Positions 1 to 3,896 of a stretch of DNA of 5,290 nt are shown piece after piece (the stretch's first letter is position 1; each line of letters starts with the position of its first letter). The stretch covers positions 1 through 5,290 of the forward strand of contig DVKN01000036.1 in assembly GCA_018716005.1 (NCBI GenBank). The letters run 5' to 3'. The translations under genes and the position numbers were made by a program. The notes beneath the pieces are model-generated. The model was not told where the DNA came from and made no database searches. It worked only from the letters and a program-made list of their open reading frames with translations. The stretch comes from Candidatus Scatomorpha stercoravium (lineage in GTDB: Bacteria > Bacillota > Clostridia > Oscillospirales > Oscillospiraceae).

Positions 1-793
1 CGGCGGCGTCCCTGAGCAGGCCGCCGGTCTGCTCGTTGAGCCAGGCGCGGTAGGCCTCGTCGTACTCCCCGCTGCCCATCTCGCCGCGGTAGCTCGAGGC
101 GCTGTAGTACTCGGCGAGGGCCTCCATCGTCTCCTGATTGTAGTCCATGTCCTCGCGGAGCCAGACGCTCGATGCGAGGACGCTCGTGATTGCCCCGTCG
201 TCGCGGTAGGCGGCGTTCCAGACGTCGTCCGCCGTCTCGCGCAGGGCTTCAATGTCCTCCGCGCCGAGCAGCTCCAGGAGCTGCGCGCGGCTCTCGCCCT
301 CCGTGAGCTCGGCGAGCATGGCGAGGGCCATGTAGACGTTCACGGGCGAGAGGGCGCGGTTTTCGCCCTCCGCGCCGGAGAGGAACTGCGCCGCGCCGCT
401 CGTGAGGTAATCCGCGAGCCCGGCGGCGTGGTTATCGAGATTGCGGCGCGCGTAGACGTCGTCCCACCAGGCGTCGTACTGCGCCTCGAACTCGGCGTAG
501 GCCGCCTCATAGGCCGCCTCGTCGTCGGGGTCGAGCGTATAGAGCGCGCTCTCGTCGGGATATGGGGCCATCTCCGGGTACTCGGCCTCGCAGATGGCGT
601 AGCCCTCGGTGACGGCGGGCCCGGTCCCCGGCCAGAGAAAATAGCCCGCTACGAGCGCCGCGGCCAGCACGGCGGCGACCGCGCCGAGGGCGCGCTTCTT
701 CATGGGGCGGCGCTTTTTGGCGGCGCTCCCCGCCTCCTCGACGAGGTCGCCGCGTATCTCGGTGACGCCGTTATAGATGTCTTCGCCTTTCAT
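1..793 (-). CDS. Membrane-anchored serpin with anti-sigma-like N-terminal tail (partial, C-terminus off the left edge)
   Basis: The first 264 residues are visible. Residues 1-33 form a charged cytoplasmic tail ending in a KKRRPMKKR stretch. Residues about 35-54 are one Ala/Val/Leu-rich membrane helix, so the rest should lie outside the cell. Residues 55-120 are an acidic, Tyr/Ala-rich linker. From about 125 the sequence reads as a serpin: LSPVNVYMALAML at 148-160 matches the family's FSPLSI-x-x-AL-x-ML helix B, TEGESRAQLLELLG at 164-177 matches the GxTxxQI region, SSVWLRE at 208-214 matches the N-x-x-WV strand, and YRAWLNEQTGGLLRD at 248-262 matches the N-x-WV-x-x-x-T-x-GKI motif. Serpins are suicide inhibitors of serine or cysteine proteases. 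The reactive-centre loop that sets the target lies in the missing part, so inhibitory activity cannot be judged. The start ATG overlaps the upstream sigma stop (ATGA), with AGGAG at 805-801 seven bases before it. The tail resembles that of the membrane protein at 1584-2168, suggesting that it also binds a sigma factor. Confidence 0.85.
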   Translation of the reverse strand, partial: MKGEDIYNGVTEIRGDLVEEAGSAAKKRRPMKKRALGAVAAVLAAALVAGYFLWPGTGPAVTEGYAICEAEYPEMAPYPDESALYTLDPDDEAAYEAAYAEFEAQYDAWWDDVYARRNLDNHAAGLADYLTSGAAQFLSGAEGENRALSPVNVYMALAMLAELTEGESRAQLLELLGAEDIEALRETADDVWNAAYRDDGAITSVLASSVWLREDMDYNQETMEALAEYYSASSYRGEMGSGEYDEAYRAWLNEQTGGLLRDAA

Positions 794-1350
794 AATATCT
801 CTCCTTCCGATTGCAGGTGGGCTTTCAGCTTCGCCCTCAGGCGGCTGAGGCGCTGCGAGACGTATCTGGGGTCGCGCCCCGTCTCGCCCGCGAGGGCCGC
901 GACGCTCTCGCCGTACCAGCAGCGGCGCACGAAGAGCCGCCTGTCCGCCTCCGGCAGGCCGTCGAGCCAGCGCGAGATGCTCTCGCCCAGCGCGCGGCGC
1001 TCGACCTCGGCCTCGACGTCGAAGCCGTCGGGGACGCACTCGCCCAGCTCGCTCATGAGCAGCTCGAGCTGCCCGCCGCCGCGCTTCTGCGCGTCCCTTT
1101 CGCGCCGGCGGCTGACCGCGATGTTGCGCACGATGCGGCCCAGGTATACGCGCAGCGACACCGGCGACTCGGGCGGGATGCGCCGCCAGAGCGCGTGCAG
1201 CGCGTCGCTCACGCACTCCTCCGCGTCCTCCCGGACGCCGAGCAGGTTCATCGCTATCGCCCGGCACCAGGGCCCGTAGGCCGCCGCCGTCTCCTCGAGC
1301 GAGCGCTCGTCGCGCGCGTTGAAGAGCGCGATTATCCCGGCGTCGTCCAT
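790..1350 (-). CDS. ECF-type RNA polymerase sigma factor (serpin-linked)
   Basis: This 186-residue protein is a group IV (extracytoplasmic function) sigma factor, which directs RNA polymerase to a small set of promoters. Region 2 spans about residues 20-93: EDAEECV at 41-47 followed by W55 is the core-binding region 2.2, and RN at 75-76 through KRGGG at 89-93 is the basic -10 recognition part. Region 4 spans about 120-178, with LDGLPEADRRLF at 129-140, WYGESVAALA at 145-154 and the recognition helix ending LSRLRAKL at 168-175. The ATG at 1350 is chosen because AGGAGG (1364-1359) sits eight bases upstream and because the paralogue at 2165-2725 also begins MDDA. A GTG nine bases further up lies inside that ribosome binding site. 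The gene overlaps the serpin gene by ATGA, so the two are probably translationally coupled and the serpin protein is the likely controller. No zinc anti-sigma gene is seen. Confidence 0.93.
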   Translation of the reverse strand: MDDAGIIALFNARDERSLEETAAAYGPWCRAIAMNLLGVREDAEECVSDALHALWRRIPPESPVSLRVYLGRIVRNIAVSRRRERDAQKRGGGQLELLMSELGECVPDGFDVEAEVERRALGESISRWLDGLPEADRRLFVRRCWYGESVAALAGETGRDPRYVSQRLSRLRAKLKAHLQSEGEIL

Positions 1351-1354
1351 GGCC

Positions 1355-1364
1355 CTCACCTCCT
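1355..1364 (-). promoter_or_regulatory. Ribosome binding site that fixes the start of the serpin-linked sigma gene
   Basis: On the minus strand the sequence reads AGGAGGTGAG, a near-perfect anti-16S match, eight bases before the ATG at 1350. It contains the alternative GTG (1359-1357), which makes that longer start unlikely. Confidence 0.8.
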
Positions 1365-1375
1365 TTTATTATATA

Positions 1376-1399
1376 GTCGCAAACGGGCAGGAAATGTTG
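1376..1399 (-). promoter_or_regulatory. Candidate autoregulatory ECF promoter of the sigma-serpin operon
   Basis: On the minus strand CAAC (1399-1396, within GCGCAACATTT) is followed by exactly 16 bases and then CGAC (1379-1376, within CGACTATA). An AAC -35 core, 16-17 bases and a CGTC/CGAC/CGTA -10 core is the usual arrangement for ECF sigma factors in Firmicutes, which commonly transcribe their own operons. Transcription would start near 1368, giving a leader of about 18 bases that still contains the full ribosome binding site. Which sigma factor uses it is inferred from position only. Confidence 0.55.
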
Positions 1400-1444
1400 C
1401 GCGTTTTTTCCGGAATTCCCGGCTTTTCCGGCCAATGGCCCCGC

Positions 1445-1473
1445 GGGCCTGTGAGGCGACACGCGCCCTTTTT
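1445..1473 (+). terminator. Terminator-like hairpin with T-run (weak, no obvious gene served)
   Basis: GGGC (1445-1448) can pair with GCCC (1465-1468), and inside it GTG (1451-1453) with CAC (1460-1462), with one mismatch and a wobble pair between them. Five Ts follow at 1469-1473. The polarity is for plus-strand transcripts, yet no plus-strand gene lies to the left, so it may stop antisense transcription or be chance in GC-rich sequence. Confidence 0.25.
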
Positions 1474-1518
1474 AAGATAAGCGGTGATTTCAAGGGGAAT
1501 TGAAAAATCCCGCCGGTT

Positions 1519-1548
1519 TGACAGAAATGAACGGCGCCCCATTTGTCA
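1519..1548. repeat. Imperfect inverted repeat downstream of the AT-rich sigma unit
   Basis: TGACA-G-AAATG (1519-1529) faces CATTTGTCA (1540-1548) across a 10-base loop, giving a 9-base-pair stem with one bulged G. It lies 36 bases beyond the stop of the membrane protein gene at 1584. Read on the minus strand, a T-run occurs about 12 bases after the stem (1507-1503), so a weak terminator for that operon is possible. It also lies near the change in base composition. Confidence 0.35.
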
Positions 1549-1583
1549 GACAGTATGGCGGCTGTCCATTAAATTCAACGGTT

Positions 1584-2168
1584 TCAAGAATCCATATCCT
1601 CGGAAATAGGGGTCAATGACTTTAATAAATCTTCGCCTGTAACGCCTAACTTAGCATTATCGCCTGCAAATGGAATCCGCAGCAAATATTCTTCGTCTAC
1701 TTCATAAACAAATACGTAAATACCAGAACCGACGTCTTGCGTAACGCCTAAGAATGAAAGGACTTCCTCTCTTGTCATGGCCGGCGTTAATTCTCTTATC
1801 TGTTCAGATGTTACCTGCGCCGGCGTATCAAGCGGTTCTTTGTTTCCTAGTGTCAGATTAAGAATTTCTTCGGCCAACGGGCTGCTTTCTCCTGCGTCAA
1901 TCGTTTTTGCGGCTTCTTTTATTTCCTTATGAGAATAGCCGCTTAAATCTCCGGCAGCAATGCCGAGGGAATTGAGATAATCTACCGCTGCATTATATTG
2001 AATTATATCAACGGCAAATGCAGTTAAGGGTATCATCAAGCACAAGCAGGCTGCAATAGCTGCCCATTTTACCCAAAGAGGCTTTCGGGCTTTGCGATAT
2101 GCCCCTGCCTCGCTGATATGCTTCTCATTGATGCCGCCCAGGACTTCATACAGTTTTTCATTCGTCAT
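1584..2168 (-). CDS. Single-pass membrane protein, probable anti-sigma or sensor partner of the sigma factor at 2165-2725
   Basis: This 194-residue protein has a basic cytoplasmic tail (residues 1-34), one membrane helix (about 35-53, rich in A, C, L, I) and an outer domain of about 140 residues. Its last part (about 128-185) begins LTPAMTREEVLSFLG, runs through a strand-like YVFVYEVDEEYLLRIPF stretch (151-167) and ends GVTGEDLLKSL (175-185). That pattern is reminiscent of small alpha/beta domains of the SmpA/BLIP type, but I cannot assign a family. The start ATG overlaps the sigma stop (ATGA), and an AAAGGGG ribosome binding site lies nine bases upstream. The layout and the tail suggest that it holds the sigma factor at the membrane until a signal arrives; this is inferred. 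No zinc-binding HxxxCxxC anti-sigma motif is present. It is AT-rich compared with the flanking genes. Confidence 0.75.
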   Translation of the reverse strand: MTNEKLYEVLGGINEKHISEAGAYRKARKPLWVKWAAIAACLCLMIPLTAFAVDIIQYNAAVDYLNSLGIAAGDLSGYSHKEIKEAAKTIDAGESSPLAEEILNLTLGNKEPLDTPAQVTSEQIRELTPAMTREEVLSFLGVTQDVGSGIYVFVYEVDEEYLLRIPFAGDNAKLGVTGEDLLKSLTPISEDMDS

Positions 2169-2725
2169 AGTTCAAAGCCCCTTTCTAAGAGGTAGTTGTG
2201 CAGTTTCAGGCGGATGCGGCTCAGGGTCATGGATACAGCTCCGTCACTCATATTGTGCCGGACGGCAATTTCTGAAATGCTGTCGGTGTACCAATATCGA
2301 CTGATAAAAATGCTCCTTTTCTTTGGCGATAGGCCATCCAAAAATGTATCAATGGCTTTCGTGAGTTCCTTTTGGTCAAACGCCTGCTCCACATTATCCC
2401 TGCCGGATACCAGGTCAGAAAGTTCCTCCAGAACCGCAGGCGTTTCTCCGCCGCCCCGTTTGCCGGCGGTATTGCGTTTATACCTGTTAAACGACAGGTT
2501 TCTTGTGATTTTTCCGAGGAATGTGGGCAGAATGCCCGGCCTGTGAGGCGGCATGGCGTTCCATGCGTTTAAGTATGTATCGTTGACACATTCTTCAGCA
2601 TCTTCCTGATTGCCCAGTATGTTCATAGCAATCGAGGCGCAGTAGCACCCGTATTTGTCAGATGTGGCGCGAATGGCCTGCTCGTCTCTATCCCAGTATA
2701 ATTGGACGATCTGCGCATCATCCAT
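2165..2725 (-). CDS. ECF-type RNA polymerase sigma factor (AT-rich unit)
   Basis: This protein has 186 residues, the same length as the sigma factor at 790-1350, and aligns to it without a gap at 73 identical positions by hand count. Region 2.2 is EDAEECV at 41-47 with W55, followed by GKITRNLSFNRYKR at 71-84 and KRGGG at 89-93. Region 4 has LDGLSPKKRSIF at 129-140, YWYTDSISEIA at 144-154 and the helix-turn-helix NMSDGAVSMTLSRIRLKL at 158-175. The ATG at 2725 is preceded by GAGGTGAT, a good ribosome binding site. It overlaps the downstream membrane-protein gene by ATGA. I found no convincing CAAC...CGAC-type promoter upstream, unlike the paralogue, so its own control cannot be read here. Base composition is well below that of the flanking genes, suggesting acquisition by transfer. 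Confidence 0.93.
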   Translation of the reverse strand: MDDAQIVQLYWDRDEQAIRATSDKYGCYCASIAMNILGNQEDAEECVNDTYLNAWNAMPPHRPGILPTFLGKITRNLSFNRYKRNTAGKRGGGETPAVLEELSDLVSGRDNVEQAFDQKELTKAIDTFLDGLSPKKRSIFISRYWYTDSISEIAVRHNMSDGAVSMTLSRIRLKLHNYLLERGFEL

Positions 2726-2774
2726 AGGTTATCACCTCGCTTCCCTATTTGCCTTTTCACCTGTATACACAACT

Positions 2775-2786
2775 TTTGAATTCAAA
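2775..2786. repeat. Perfect 12-base palindrome upstream of the AT-rich sigma gene
   Basis: TTTGAATTCAAA reads the same on both strands and lies 50 bases before the sigma start. It is placed where an operator could sit, close to a TATACA (2768-2763 on the minus strand) that could be part of a -10 element. In AT-rich DNA it may be chance. Confidence 0.35.
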
Positions 2787-2839
2787 TCTCACACATTTTT
2801 AAAAAGTTTTCTATCCAATCATATCACGTTGTTATCCCC

Positions 2840-2867
2840 GCCGCATACAGCGGCAGGACGGCCGTCC
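2840..2867. repeat. Two adjacent dyad symmetries at the composition boundary
   Basis: GCCGC-ATACA-GCGGC (2840-2854) is a five-pair hairpin with a five-base loop. One base later GGACGGCCGTCC (2856-2867) is a perfect 12-base palindrome. In addition GCAGGAC (2853-2859) is the reverse complement of GTCCTGC (2882-2888). No T-run follows on either strand, so these are not standard terminators. Confidence 0.45.
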
Positions 2868-2875
2868 GGTTCTGA

Positions 2876-2980
2876 ATGATAGTCCTGCTCCCCAAAAAGC
2901 GATGCCCGCTGTTTGGTGAAACCGATGGGGGGTGGGCCATCACTGCTTATCTTGAAGGGACGCGACACGGCCCGGCTTGA
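2876..2980 (+). CDS. Doubtful 34-residue reading frame, possibly a gene remnant
   Basis: ATG at 2876 opens a frame of 34 codons ending at TGA 2978-2980. The peptide includes KKRCPLFGETDGGWAITAYL and looks more like an ordinary soluble protein piece than random sequence. There is no ribosome binding site before the ATG. I recognise no family. It could be the leftover end of a gene broken when the neighbouring AT-rich unit arrived, or noncoding. Confidence 0.15.
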   Translation: MIVLLPKKRCPLFGETDGGWAITAYLEGTRHGPA

Positions 2981-2981
2981 T

Positions 2982-3004
2982 TTTTCTCCTTATGTGTGAG
3001 AAAA
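2982..3004. repeat. Short hairpin just upstream of the yihY-type ribosome binding site
   Basis: TTTTCTC (2982-2988) and GAGAAAA (2998-3004) form a seven-pair stem with a nine-base loop. The repeat ends 11 bases before GGAGG at 3016-3020. It overlaps the only candidate promoter, so it could be an operator or a leader structure; nothing shows which. Confidence 0.3.
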
Positions 3005-3028
3005 TAATAAATTACGGAGGTGAAGGCA

Positions 3029-3871
3029 GTGCGCAATTTGCTGCGGGACATATACGACGCGGTGGACGATTTTTCCCGCGGGCTGGGGCGGAGGCGGATA
3101 ACCACCTTCTCGGCCGCCTGCGCCTATTACCTCTTCGTCTCGCTCGTGCCCATGGTGATGCTCCTGGTGAGCCTGCTGCGCTATACGCCACTCACCGAGG
3201 CCGTGGTGCTCTCCACCATCTCCGACTACGTCCCCGACCAGCTCTACACCATACTCGAGACTATTGTCAACAGCATATACCGCGGCGGCGGGGCGGCGCT
3301 GACCGTGGCCATCTTGCTGACGGTCTGGTCGGCCAGCAAGAGCATGAAGGCCCTCATGCGCGGCATGGACAGCGTCTATGACGCCGAGCGGCACGAGGAC
3401 TTCTTCGTCTTCAGCCTGAGGGCCTGCGTCTACATGGTCGTCTTCATCCTCCTGCTGCTCATAAGCCTGCTCGTGATGGTCTACGGCGGGGAGATTTTGC
3501 AGCTTCTGTACAACATCCTCCCCCACGGCGGGGCCATGGACTGGATTTTCGGCCTCACGCGCTATCTGCGCTATATCGTCGTCCTCGCCCTGCTCGCGCT
3601 GGTGTTCTCCTTCACCTACTGGCGTATGCCCGCGCGCACGCTGCCCTATAGGTCCCAGTGGACGGGCGCGGCCTTTTGCGCCGTGAGCTGGGCCGTCTTC
3701 AGCTTCATCTTCTCCGCCTACGTCGGCGTCAGCAACCAGTTCGGCGCCTACGGCGTCATAGGCACGGTCATGGTCGCCATGATTTGGGTCTACTACTGCT
3801 TCTATTTCCTGCTTCTGGGCGGATATATAAACCACTACACCGCCCGCCGCCGCGCCGAGCGGGAGGCGTGA
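3029..3871 (+). CDS. YihY/BrkB family inner-membrane protein
   Basis: The product has 280 residues and about six membrane helices (roughly 29-50, 89-103, 131-152, 182-198, 212-231 and 243-265). Family marks are FSAACAYYLFVSLVPMVMLL near the first helix, the conserved WSASKSMKALMRGMDSVYD at 100-118, FSFTYWRMP at 193-201 and YGVIGTVMVAMIWVYYCFYF at 241-260 ending LLLGGYINH. The family was once annotated as ribonuclease BN; that activity belongs to another protein, and the real function of YihY proteins is unsettled. The GTG at 3029 is chosen because GGAGG (3016-3020) lies eight bases upstream; an earlier GTG at 3020 lies within that site. The ABC-F gene follows after 25 bases, so the two are probably cotranscribed. 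Composition is GC-rich like the left and right flanks. Confidence 0.9.
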   Translation: MRNLLRDIYDAVDDFSRGLGRRRITTFSAACAYYLFVSLVPMVMLLVSLLRYTPLTEAVVLSTISDYVPDQLYTILETIVNSIYRGGGAALTVAILLTVWSASKSMKALMRGMDSVYDAERHEDFFVFSLRACVYMVVFILLLLISLLVMVYGGEILQLLYNILPHGGAMDWIFGLTRYLRYIVVLALLALVFSFTYWRMPARTLPYRSQWTGAAFCAVSWAVFSFIFSAYVGVSNQFGAYGVIGTVMVAMIWVYYCFYFLLLGGYINHYTARRRAEREA

Positions 3872-3896
3872 TACATTTCGGATACAAGGGTGCCTT

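Larger units (their letters stand above)
2726..3028. other. Divergent intergenic region between the AT-rich sigma unit and the yihY-abcF operon
   Basis: The left half (to about 2835) is AT-rich like the sigma unit and holds its ribosome binding site and the palindromes TTTGAATTCAAA (2775-2786) and TTTTTAAAAA (2796-2805). The right half is GC-rich and holds a cluster of dyads (2840-2888), a doubtful 34-codon reading frame and a hairpin just before the yihY-type gene. Promoters must lie here for both directions, but none matches a consensus well. The best plus-strand guess is TTGATT (2977-2982), 17 bases, then GAAAAT (3000-3005). Confidence 0.6.

Noticed and set aside
580..600. Cysteine at residue 68 of the serpin protein as a lipoprotein attachment site
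   Set aside because: It lies after the membrane helix without a lipobox (GYAIC context is wrong) and the N-terminal tail is too long for a signal peptide.
1357..1359. GTG as start of the serpin-linked sigma gene
   Set aside because: It is part of the AGGAGGTG ribosome binding site; the ATG at 1350 has ideal spacing and aligns with the paralogue's start.
1368..1373. TATAAT on the minus strand as a housekeeping -10 element
   Set aside because: The transcript would begin inside the ribosome binding site, and there is no good -35 hexamer 16-18 bases upstream. The ECF-type reading fits better.
428..1503. Plus-strand open frames opposite the serpin and sigma genes
   Set aside because: They lie antisense to genes with clear serpin and sigma motifs and have no ribosome binding sites; their products are R/S/A-rich shadows.
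1550..2855. Terminal inverted repeats bounding the AT-rich unit as a mobile element
   Set aside because: CAGTATGGCGGCTG near 1552 and GCCGCATACAGC near 2840 are loosely complementary, but only with gaps over about 10 bases. No transposase, integrase or clear target duplication is present.
3020..3022. GTG at 3020 as start of the yihY-type gene
   Set aside because: It overlaps GGAGG of the ribosome binding site; the GTG at 3029 is correctly spaced.
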